A stretch of DNA of 39,668 bases from Legionella maioricensis. GTDB taxonomy: Bacteria; Pseudomonadota; Gammaproteobacteria; Legionellales; Legionellaceae. The translations under genes were made by a program, and so were the position numbers. Every line of letters begins with the position of its first letter. The stretch's first letter is position 1. The notes beneath the pieces were generated by a model that worked only from the letters and a program-made list of their open reading frames with translations, was not told where the DNA came from and made no database searches. The stretch is from the NCBI RefSeq assembly GCF_023618015.1, contig NZ_JAJKBJ010000027.1:1-39668 (forward strand), given 5' to 3'. Below are positions 1 through 7,310 of this stretch, piece by piece.

Positions 1-423
1 ACAGATGAACTCAGTTATAGACTAATGCGGCCCCATAGCCTGACGGCTACGGGCCTTGCTCCGACCTACCTTGCTTAAAGTCTGCACAAGAACATGTGTA
101 GGCTGGGCTGTTAAGCCCAGCAAATTCCCTTGATAATTGGTATTAAAACCCCTTTGACTTTGGTTGAGCCAGCATTCATCGCTTCTTGCCAAGGGAAGGG
201 GGCTTGTGTTGATGATATCAAGAAATCTAAATTTGAGCGTAGATAAGAGAAAATGCGTCATCCCCGCGTAGGCGGGGATCCATTTTTGCATTAGCATTGT
301 ACTAAAACAGGAATGGATTCCCGCCTGCACAGGAAGGACAAGGATCCAAATTGTCTTTGCTTGACGTCTATGGGTTTGGTGCCCGTGGCTCAGGGCATGT
401 GAAAATATAAATAGCCTTCAAAA
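1..423. other. Intergenic region with palindromic repeats, no gene
   Basis: No convincing gene is seen. The stretch holds a compact hairpin at 102-121 (8-bp arms GCTGGGCT/AGCCCAGC, 4-nt loop), of the kind scattered through this genome, and the larger inverted element at 256-339 listed separately. It lies downstream of the RNase gene at 424-1794, so the hairpins may also act in transcript termination, but no clean T-run follows them. Confidence 0.6.
256..339. repeat. Palindromic intergenic repeat, GCGGGGATCCATT family
   Basis: Two inverted arms, 256-284 and 312-339, face each other across about 27 bp. Both end in GGCGGG(G/A)ATCCATT when read toward the centre. The left arm is itself a hairpin (TCCCCGC 261-267 with GCGGGGA 272-278). 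The same family recurs at 2455-2520 and, as a single hairpin, at 23153-23172. It is a short non-coding repeat of REP or MITE type. Confidence 0.75.
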
Positions 424-1794
424 CTAAGTGCCGGCGTCTCCTAATATTTCTTGATCTAAATAGTTGGGGATCATGCAATTCCAATTAAATTTTTGTTCGA
501 TTTTCAATTTAAGTGCGGTTGCTGCTTCCATTTCACCATGAGTGATAAAAATTTTGCGCGGTGCTTTTTTTAAGTGAGCTAACCAAGTCAACATTTCTGC
601 GTAATCTGCATGAGCTGAAGCATTTTCTAGTTGACTTATTTCAGCATTAATTGGAACCATTTGGCCGAACATTTTTATTTCTTTTTCGCCTCTGACCAAT
701 CTGTCTCCTCGAGTCCCACCAGCCTGAAACCCACTAAATAAAATGGTGTTTTTTTCATAGGGAGCAAAATTTCTTATATGGTGAACAACACGTCCACCTG
801 TTGCCATGCCACTTGCCGAGATTAAAATCATCGGCATTTTTTGTTTACCAAGCGCTATTGACTCATCTACGGTACGAATATACTGAGCTACCTCGCAGAC
901 ATCGGTACACTGCTGCGGGCTTAGTCGATTTTCATTTGAATGGCGGGAAAAAATTTGAGTTGCATTGCTTGCCATAGGACTATCGACATAAACAGGAATA
1001 TCTGGGATTGCCTTTTTTGCTTTCAATTGTTGAATATAATATAACAAAGTCTGGGTACGGCCGACGGCAAAAGCTGGAATTAACACCATACCGCCTCTAT
1101 TGACCGTGCGGTTGATTATTTCGCCGAGTTTGATTTGCGGATCTGAGGGGTCGTGCAACCGATTGCCATAAGTTGATTCGATAACTAAATAGTCTGACTC
1201 AGGAGGATCTTGTGGTGGATTCATAATCGGATCCTGGGGGCGGCCCAAGTCACCCGAAAAAAGCACCGAAGCATCCTTATGTCGAAGTTGAATTAAAGAC
1301 GCTCCTAAAATGTGTCCGGCATAGTGAAAAGTTGCAGAGAATTCATCATGAAGCTGGAAAGGGGTGTTTAATTCTACGGTATGAAAATAGCTAAGTGCTG
1401 TTTCGGCATCCTCTTGAGTATAAAGGGGCAGGGCAGGGTGATGTTTGGAGTACCCTTTCTGGTTGGCGTAATTCGCTTCTTCTTCTTGAAGATGACCACT
1501 ATCAGGCAATAATATAGTACATAAATCCTTCGTTGCTGAGGTGCAGATTATTTTGCCGCGAAATCCATTTTTTACCAGCAATGGAATATAACCGCTATGA
1601 TCAATATGGGCATGGGTGAGTAACACGTAATCAATGGTTGACGGATTAATGGGTATGGGGGACCAATTGCGTAAGCGAAGTTCTTTATAACCTTGAAAGA
1701 GACCGCAATCGACCAGTATCTTCATTTGCTCCGTTTGGATTAAATATTTTGATCCTGTAACGGTTTGTGTTGCTCCTAAAAACTGAATTTTCAT
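424..1794 (-). CDS. Beta-CASP metallo-beta-lactamase RNase (RMMBL family)
   Basis: A 456-residue cytoplasmic metal-dependent RNase-like protein of the YSH1/CPSF-73 type (COG1236). The zinc motif HAHIDH is at residues 61-66 and the later ligand motif FSGDLG is visible. The beta-CASP segment follows (VLIPAFAVGRTQ, then SASGMATGGR), and the C-terminal RMMBL part carries SAHADY and THGE. Length is normal for the family and all core motifs are intact. The ATG start is preceded by AGGGAA on the minus strand. It probably processes or degrades RNA; the substrate cannot be told from sequence. It stands alone, with repeats on both sides. Confidence 0.93.
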   Translation of the reverse strand: MKIQFLGATQTVTGSKYLIQTEQMKILVDCGLFQGYKELRLRNWSPIPINPSTIDYVLLTHAHIDHSGYIPLLVKNGFRGKIICTSATKDLCTILLPDSGHLQEEEANYANQKGYSKHHPALPLYTQEDAETALSYFHTVELNTPFQLHDEFSATFHYAGHILGASLIQLRHKDASVLFSGDLGRPQDPIMNPPQDPPESDYLVIESTYGNRLHDPSDPQIKLGEIINRTVNRGGMVLIPAFAVGRTQTLLYYIQQLKAKKAIPDIPVYVDSPMASNATQIFSRHSNENRLSPQQCTDVCEVAQYIRTVDESIALGKQKMPMILISASGMATGGRVVHHIRNFAPYEKNTILFSGFQAGGTRGDRLVRGEKEIKMFGQMVPINAEISQLENASAHADYAEMLTWLAHLKKAPRKIFITHGEMEAATALKLKIEQKFNWNCMIPNYLDQEILGDAGT

Positions 1795-1902
1795 TATTAT
1801 TCCCTAAAACATCGCTTAATCGTCATTATAGCCCTTCTAAGAGGGGCACAAAAATATTTCCCTCTTATCCCTTAATCTACTGCCATTAAGTTAAGAAAAA
1901 AA

Positions 1903-1974
1903 CGTCATCTCAAGTATAGCGAGAGAACTCCTGAATATTAGGAGATCCTTCGTCGCAAGCGCCTCTGGATGACG
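1903..1974. repeat. Imperfect palindromic repeat, CGTCATC...GATGACG
   Basis: Starts with CGTCATC (1903-1909) and ends with GATGACG (1968-1974), with a central dyad around CTCCTGAATATTAGGAG. It is a degenerate relative of the much better preserved 27-bp inverted repeat at 35737-35818, sharing GTCATCTC, TAGCGAGAGA and a central TCAGGAG/AGGAGAT part. It lies between the RNase gene and the DUF423 gene. Confidence 0.65.
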
Positions 1975-2001
1975 AAAAAATTCCTTAAGTTGACGGCAGA
2001 A

Positions 2002-2376
2002 TTAGAATTTTGTCTTTAGAATTCCTGCCAGGAGCAATATCCATGCTATTAAAAAGGCTAGCCCTCCAAAAGGAGTAATCACTCCTATCCATTTGATCTC
2101 CGTAATCGTCAAGACGTACAAACTCCCTGAAAATAAAATGATTCCGCAGATAAATGCAATTCCGGAAGCCATTATCCATTTATTACGGATATGAAATAAG
2201 AATAAAGCCGTGAGCAATAAAGCCAGACTGTGATAAAACTGATACTGAACACCTGTTTGAAACACCGTCAAGTAGGAGGGCGTTATACTTCCCTTCAATA
2301 CATGCGTGCCAAAAGCTCCCAGGGCATTGGCTATTAATGCCGATAGCACGGCAATGATTGCATATGTTTTTTGCAT
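2002..2376 (-). CDS. DUF423 family small membrane protein
   Basis: A 124-residue inner-membrane protein with about four hydrophobic segments, matching the DUF423 (YgdD-like) family, whose function is unknown. The N-terminal family signature, ALIANALGAFGTHVL, is clear (usual form GAFGAH). The frame stays open 32 codons further upstream, but that part runs into a palindromic repeat. The ATG at 2376 is preceded by GGAAA and gives the usual family length, so it is preferred. The repeat at 2455-2520 sits about 80 bp upstream and may have displaced or modified the promoter. Confidence 0.88.
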   Translation of the reverse strand: MQKTYAIIAVLSALIANALGAFGTHVLKGSITPSYLTVFQTGVQYQFYHSLALLLTALFLFHIRNKWIMASGIAFICGIILFSGSLYVLTITEIKWIGVITPFGGLAFLIAWILLLAGILKTKF

Positions 2377-2454
2377 TATTCTTTTTCCAATCACTATTGG
2401 CTTACCAAGGTACGCCGTCAAGAGTTCCTTATTTAATCGTCCTTGTCTTTGCCA

Positions 2455-2520
2455 GCGAAGGCGGGAATCCATTTCGAATACAACACGGTGCTGTCTTTGA
2501 TAGTGGATTCCCGCTTACGC
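2455..2520. repeat. Palindromic repeat, GGCGGGAATCCA family
   Basis: Arms 2455-2473 and 2502-2520 are near-perfect inverted copies (GCGAAGGCGGGAATCCATT against GCGTAAGCGGGAATCCACT in the other orientation) around a 28-bp centre. Same family as 256-339. It lies just upstream of the DUF423 gene and downstream of the 181-residue gene. Confidence 0.75.
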
Positions 2521-2553
2521 TGTATTGCGTAGAACTACCTATTTTTTGCCATG

Positions 2554-3099
2554 TTAAAAGTTGGCTAATCTATTGGCATAAGTATCGTCGGTAATAAAAC
2601 GGTCTATATTCTGTTCTTCAAAACCTCGTATCGCAGTAATAACGGGTCTGGTAATTAAGCTCACCGCAGACTTTAAGAAACTTGCTATTGCTCCTAAAAA
2701 GGCCACGCCAGACACCAACAAGTCTTGTTTTGCTCCCTCTTGATGTTCTTGGATACTGCCTCTGGCTATACCCGTACGAATAACCAAGGCCTGAATACCC
2801 TCCCATAGGGCCATGCCAAGAGTAGCGATAGAAATTACTAGTCCCAAAGCAGGAAGTGCCGTTGCCCCTACCACCTCATCAAAATAATCATGACCGTCTC
2901 GCAGTTTCTCAAATAGGTTCAATCGCTCTAAAGCTTGCTCCCCTATAAAATCCAGCTTTTGGTCGAAGGTAGCCTGGTTTTTAAACTCTTCCCATGCTTC
3001 AGCATATTTGTCTTGCAGATAATTCAGATGATCAGAATAATTCTGAAAAAAATTCTTGTTTCGATCGGGTTTTTTATGACCTGGAAAAAAACGAGGCAT
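2554..3099 (-). CDS. Protein of unknown function with hydrophobic centre
   Basis: I do not recognise this 181-residue protein. The first about 75 residues are charged and helical (basic start, aromatic-rich, then an acidic amphipathic part). Two apolar segments follow at about residues 78-106 and 127-155, and a short acidic, asparagine-containing tail ends in ANRLANF. A good AGGAG lies upstream of the ATG, which fixes the start. The plan (charged N-terminus, hydrophobic hairpin, short polar tail) fits a small membrane-associated protein. A Dot/Icm substrate is possible but weakly supported. Confidence 0.7.
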   Translation of the reverse strand: MPRFFPGHKKPDRNKNFFQNYSDHLNYLQDKYAEAWEEFKNQATFDQKLDFIGEQALERLNLFEKLRDGHDYFDEVVGATALPALGLVISIATLGMALWEGIQALVIRTGIARGSIQEHQEGAKQDLLVSGVAFLGAIASFLKSAVSLITRPVITAIRGFEEQNIDRFITDDTYANRLANF

Positions 3100-3159
3100 G
3101 TTTTTTCTCTCCTGAGATAAATTTAAATTCAGTGGTGTAGGACATGTACGGGTTTGGGG

Positions 3160-3187
3160 TTGCCAACTTATTAAGAATGAGTACTAT
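3160..3187 (+). promoter_or_regulatory. Sigma-70-like promoter of the MFS gene
   Basis: TTGCCA (3160-3165) and TACTAT (3182-3187) are separated by 16 bp, in the region between the two divergent genes. Transcription would start near 3194-3196 and give a leader of about 74 nt before the GTG at 3269. Assigned by eye from the consensus. Confidence 0.45.
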
Positions 3188-3268
3188 ACCCTACAGCTGT
3201 GCATCTGCATGGTGCAGGATTTTATTTATTTAAGCAACATCCAAAATACTTTATTTAAGGAGAGCGAA

Positions 3269-4543
3269 GTGACGTTATCATCTCGGATCAAAGCCTTATT
3301 AGCTGGAATTTCAGGGACTGCTTTGCAATGGTATGATTTTGCTCTTTTTGGTTATTTTTCGTCAGAAATTGCAGTGACTTATTTTCCGGCAGAGAATCAC
3401 CTGGCTTCACTGCTTCATACCTTTGGTGTTTTTGCAGTGGGTTATCTACTAGCTCCTGTAGGGGCTTTATTCTTTGGTTATATTGGGGATCGTTATGGAA
3501 GAAAACGTGCATTAACCCTGAGTATTTTAGGGATGGCGATTCCTACCGCCTTAATCAGTATGGTGCCGGGATATCAATTAATTGGGATTGCAGCTCCTGT
3601 TTTGATTACGCTGTTACGAGTGATTCAGGGATTTGTTGCCAGTGCCGAATTTACTGGTTCAGCTGTTTTTCTCGTAGAACATGCCAAACCAGAAAAAAAG
3701 GCCTTCTTTGGATGTTTGACCAGCTCTGCTTATAGTTTAGGCTTCATTTTAGCCGGCTTGGCCGCATCCTTTTTTACTGCTTCATTTATGCCGACATGGG
3801 GCTGGCGTTTGGGATTTGCTCTGGCTTTATTAGCTGGATTGCTGGTATTTTTCTTGCGGACTCACGTTAATGAAACACCGGAATACACCAAAATAAAAGG
3901 TGATGAAAAACCCAAACTACCGTTTATGGCTGCTATAAGAGAGACTCCTTTGCAGATGTTGGGGGTGATTGGAATAGCATGGCTTACCGGAATTATGACC
4001 TTCGGTACCTATGTGTTTAGCGCTACTTATCTTCATACTTATTTTAATTTGCCTTTAAGCTTAGTTACTCTAATCGTTACTGTGGCCTTAGCCGTTGATG
4101 CTTTATTAGAGCCCTTTATTGCTCTATTTGCTGACAAAGTGGGGCATTTAACCGTAATTCGTATTGGAATGATGAGCCTGATGATCGCAAGCATTCCTAT
4201 ATTTTATCTCATCTCCTCAGGTAGCGTGGTTAATATCACCAAGGGCTTAATCATGATGTCTATTATTATCGCTATTACTTACGCGCCATTAAATGCTTAT
4301 ATGGTTTCTTTGTTTCCTCAACAATATCGTTATAGTGGTTTTGGAGTGGCTTTTAATGTGGGGATTTCCATTTTTGGCGGAACAACCCCATTATTTATGC
4401 TGTGGCTGGTTGAGAAAACGGGTAATTTCATTGCTCCGGCTGGATATTATATTTTTGGAGGGTTCATTGGTTTTGTTTCCTTGAGCCTTTGTCAGATGAG
4501 CAGTCGCAGAATAGAAAAATATCAGGCTTTAGCTGCTAATTAA
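3269..4543 (+). CDS. MFS transporter, metabolite:H+ symporter (MHS/ProP-like)
   Basis: A 12-segment inner-membrane secondary transporter of 424 residues. Early family features are present: WYDFALFGYF in the first helix, and the loop 2-3 signature GDRYGRKR at residues 73-80. This pattern is typical of the MHS subfamily (proline/betaine, shikimate, citrate and alpha-ketoglutarate carriers); the substrate cannot be predicted. I chose the GTG at 3269 because a perfect AAGGAG (3257-3262) lies 6 nt upstream. An ATG at 3209 in the same frame has no ribosome site and would add 20 residues atypical of the family. Such carriers are common in Legionella for nutrient uptake inside host vacuoles. Confidence 0.88.
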   Translation: MTLSSRIKALLAGISGTALQWYDFALFGYFSSEIAVTYFPAENHLASLLHTFGVFAVGYLLAPVGALFFGYIGDRYGRKRALTLSILGMAIPTALISMVPGYQLIGIAAPVLITLLRVIQGFVASAEFTGSAVFLVEHAKPEKKAFFGCLTSSAYSLGFILAGLAASFFTASFMPTWGWRLGFALALLAGLLVFFLRTHVNETPEYTKIKGDEKPKLPFMAAIRETPLQMLGVIGIAWLTGIMTFGTYVFSATYLHTYFNLPLSLVTLIVTVALAVDALLEPFIALFADKVGHLTVIRIGMMSLMIASIPIFYLISSGSVVNITKGLIMMSIIIAITYAPLNAYMVSLFPQQYRYSGFGVAFNVGISIFGGTTPLFMLWLVEKTGNFIAPAGYYIFGGFIGFVSLSLCQMSSRRIEKYQALAAN

Positions 4544-4617
4544 TAATTTTTTGCGGAACAAAACTCACTCCATCCAGGCTTAAAGTTTTTTCACAACTAA
4601 ACTGGCGTATTTCTCCT

Positions 4618-4633
4618 GCGTGCGCAAGCACGC
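4618..4633 (+). terminator. Possible terminator hairpin after the MFS gene
   Basis: GCGTGC and GCACGC form a perfect 6-bp stem with a GCAA tetraloop, 75 bp after the MFS stop. The T-run (TATTTTT) follows only after about 12 bp, so intrinsic termination is uncertain. Confidence 0.3.
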
Positions 4634-4699
4634 TTTGCCTCGTATTTTTAAAACTGACTTATACTTAAGTCAATGAGCTAAATAAATTAATTTATCAAT

Positions 4700-6367
4700 G
4701 TGAGCCCCATGAAAGCTGAGTTGATCACTATTTTTTTAGGATTTTTGGAAGGGTTTGCCCTAATCCTGTCGCCTTGCATTTTATCTATTTTACCAATTCT
4801 TCTGGCCGGCTCTTTAGTAGGTTCCAAGAAACGTTCAGTGGGCATTATCCTCGGTTTTATTTTTACTTTTGCTTTCTTTGCTTTGTTCGCACGTCAATTA
4901 GTTCAATATTCCGGTATTGACGCGAATCTGATTCGTTATCTGGCTTATGGTTTCCTGTTTTTGCTTTCTCTGATTTTGCTTTCTAATTATTTGACGGAAC
5001 TATTTAATCGGATCACCCAGAGAATTGTAACCATGAGTTCTTCTTTTATGTCCCCTGGTCATGAGCGAAGTGGATTCCTAGGCGGGATATTGCTGGGAGG
5101 GTTAGTGGCAATCATTTGGACTCCTTGTGCCGGTCCCATTTTAGCCGCGATCATTGTGCAAATTGCAATTCAGAAAACCACTATTGTGAGCTTTTTTACT
5201 CTTTTAGCTTTTGCTTTAGGTGCCGCAATTCCGATGTTTATTATTATGCTCTATGGTTTTAAAATCAGAGATACTTTTCGTTTCTTTAAGACACACACCG
5301 TTCTTATTCGCAAAACTTTGGGGGCTATTATTCTCCTCAGTATTACTTATATGGTTGGTCAGGAAACGGGATTTTTTTCTTCTTCTGTTATAAATCAATC
5401 AACGATTCGCACCGCAAAATATTTAGAGAAAGGGTTATGGCAGCCCTATCAGGCTCCCAAGATAGCGGGGATAAGCGCTTGGATTAATTCCCCTCCGCTG
5501 CAATTATCTGATTTAAAAGGAAAAGTGGTTCTTGTTGATTTCTGGACTTATTCCTGTATCAATTGCATCCGTACTTTGCCTTACTTAAATGATTGGTATA
5601 AAAAATATCACGACAAAGGTTTAGTTATTATTGGCATCCACACCCCTGAATTTGATTTCGAAAAAAATACAGCTAATGTTAAAAATGCAGTGAAACACGA
5701 TGGTATTCAGTATCCGGTCGGTTTGGATAATTCATTTTTAACCTGGGAAAATTTTTCCAATCATTTTTGGCCTGCACATTATTTAATTAATAAACAAGGG
5801 ATGGTTGTTTATGAACATTTTGGCGAGGGAGATTATGATGTGACTGAGAACAATATACGCTTTTTACTGGGTATTGATATGGCCTCTCCACTCGCGGCTC
5901 CTGATAATCCGCTCTATTTTTATTCCATAACTCCCGAAACTTATTTAGGTTATGCGCGCGCTGAGATTAATTTAAGCCCAGCGGTGACCCACGATCAGAT
6001 CGCTCAGTATTATTTTCCAAAACAATTAGCTGAAAACGCCTGGGCATTGCAAGGTGGGTGGTTAGTTAATTCCGAAAAAATTATTTCAGCCCAAAGTCAT
6101 TCTTCCTTAAAAATTCATTTCAAGGCTCGCAAAGTTTTTATTGTTATGGGCAATAACACCAAAAAACCAATTCAAGTGAAACTCTTGTTAAACGGCAAAC
6201 CGCTTGCGTCTGATAATAAGGGAAAGGATGTGACTGACAGTAGTATTCTGGTGGACAAACATTCGATTTATGAAGCCGTAGCTTTACCCCAATCCGGTAC
6301 TGGCCTATTGGAATTAAGCCCCAATGAGCCTGGTCTGGAAATTTATACGTTCACTTTCGGTAATTAG
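4700..6367 (+). CDS. DipZ-like fusion: CcdA membrane domain + thioredoxin domain
   Basis: A 555-residue thiol-disulfide transfer protein that brings reducing power across the inner membrane. Residues about 8-220 form the CcdA/DsbD-type membrane domain, with the paired cysteines in SPC (C26) and TPC (C143). Residues about 258-390 are a periplasmic TlpA-like thioredoxin domain with redox motif CINC (C286, C289) and the GIHTPEF stretch typical of DipZ. The last about 150 residues are a beta-rich DipZ C-terminal domain. Likely partners are periplasmic disulfide or cytochrome c maturation proteins. The start is either the GTG at 4700 or the ATG at 4709; neither has a strong ribosome site. Confidence 0.9.
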   Translation: MSPMKAELITIFLGFLEGFALILSPCILSILPILLAGSLVGSKKRSVGIILGFIFTFAFFALFARQLVQYSGIDANLIRYLAYGFLFLLSLILLSNYLTELFNRITQRIVTMSSSFMSPGHERSGFLGGILLGGLVAIIWTPCAGPILAAIIVQIAIQKTTIVSFFTLLAFALGAAIPMFIIMLYGFKIRDTFRFFKTHTVLIRKTLGAIILLSITYMVGQETGFFSSSVINQSTIRTAKYLEKGLWQPYQAPKIAGISAWINSPPLQLSDLKGKVVLVDFWTYSCINCIRTLPYLNDWYKKYHDKGLVIIGIHTPEFDFEKNTANVKNAVKHDGIQYPVGLDNSFLTWENFSNHFWPAHYLINKQGMVVYEHFGEGDYDVTENNIRFLLGIDMASPLAAPDNPLYFYSITPETYLGYARAEINLSPAVTHDQIAQYYFPKQLAENAWALQGGWLVNSEKIISAQSHSSLKIHFKARKVFIVMGNNTKKPIQVKLLLNGKPLASDNKGKDVTDSSILVDKHSIYEAVALPQSGTGLLELSPNEPGLEIYTFTFGN

Positions 6368-6429
6368 GGTATATTCCATTCTGTAATAATTGCACTATAG
6401 TATATAAAAAAGAATTAAAGGAGGTACCA

Positions 6430-7155
6430 ATGAGTCGCCATTGCCCTACATTTTTTAAATCAATTAAATTAAGTACACTTTTCTTTCTCTCCTCTATGTT
6501 ATTAATTACTCCGATTCTTTCTCAAGCAGCAGAACTGTTTGATGTACGTGGTAAACGATATTGTGAGATTATATTATTCAAAACGCCCACACAAATTCTT
6601 GTTTACAGTACATTTGGGTTAAACGATTGTCCTTCTGATATTTGGCAAAAAATAACAGTTGGGCCGCTAAAGAAAGCGACGGGTGCTTCTTTTGTTCGGC
6701 TGAATGGTCCTCGATACTGGATGATGGATGGCATTAAAAGTACCCCTTTAGCAAAGCCTGAAAATGAAACACTTAGTGGGTTAACTCTGCGAAAAGTGGC
6801 GGAAATTATTATTAATCCGGATCAATTTTTTTCTGCAAATATTCCTTATCAAACACGAAATATTAAACGTCGTACCACATGGACCTATGAGGCTGGTAAA
6901 CCTATTTATGAACTTATAGACAGCAAGGGGCATGTTTTTGTAATGCAATCCTACAGCCTTCAAATATCCCCGCAAACTGAAGCTTCTCTGCCTCAACTCG
7001 CAGTGAAACTGAGATTACCTCCTGGTTGGCAATTTAAAACCGGAGTTCTTAAAAAAACAGAAACTATTTCAACAGTTAATGATATGGCGACGGTAGTTTT
7101 AGATGATTTTTTTAATACTTATCAACAAGCTACCCATGATTTATTGAAGGAGTAA
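6430..7155 (+). CDS. Secreted protein of unknown function
   Basis: A 241-residue protein with a clear signal peptide: basic start, hydrophobic stretch at about residues 14-30, and a likely cleavage site after SQAA (about residue 34). The mature part contains C43 and C65, which could pair, and many aromatic and basic residues (RGKRYCE, GPRYWMMDG, IKRRTTWTYE). No family is recognised. A very strong AAAGGAGG lies just before the ATG. It follows the DipZ-like gene by 62 bp in the same direction, so it may be co-transcribed and could be a periplasmic client of that thiol system; that link is inference from position only. Confidence 0.82.
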   Translation: MSRHCPTFFKSIKLSTLFFLSSMLLITPILSQAAELFDVRGKRYCEIILFKTPTQILVYSTFGLNDCPSDIWQKITVGPLKKATGASFVRLNGPRYWMMDGIKSTPLAKPENETLSGLTLRKVAEIIINPDQFFSANIPYQTRNIKRRTTWTYEAGKPIYELIDSKGHVFVMQSYSLQISPQTEASLPQLAVKLRLPPGWQFKTGVLKKTETISTVNDMATVVLDDFFNTYQQATHDLLKE

Positions 7156-7208
7156 GGTAAGTGTTCAAATAGTGTCCACTTAAGGAATCAATTCTGGGTG
7201 AGATAATT

Positions 7209-7279
7209 GTAGCCTGGTTGCTTGCAACCAGGAAGGAAGTGATTCAACATTTGAGCCCGGTTACAAGCAACCGGGCTAC
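7209..7279. repeat. Double-hairpin palindromic repeat, GTAGCCTGGTTGC family
   Basis: Outer arms 7209-7224 and 7264-7279 are inverted with one mismatch (GTAGCC(T/C)GGTTGCTTG). Each half is also its own hairpin: CCTGGTTGC/GCAACCAGG at 7213-7232 and GCCCGGTT/AACCGGGC at 7255-7276. It lies between the convergent ends of the 241-residue gene and the giant gene, and could stop transcription from both sides. A fragment of the same family (GTAGCCTGGCTGGAAGC) is at about 28533. Confidence 0.75.
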
Positions 7280-7310
7280 AGTGTGTAGGTTGGGTCTCTC
7301 TTTTTTTCAT

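Noticed and set aside
22..330. 102-codon minus-strand frame at the left edge
   Set aside because: Part of it is translated palindromic repeat, and it has no ribosome site or family resemblance.
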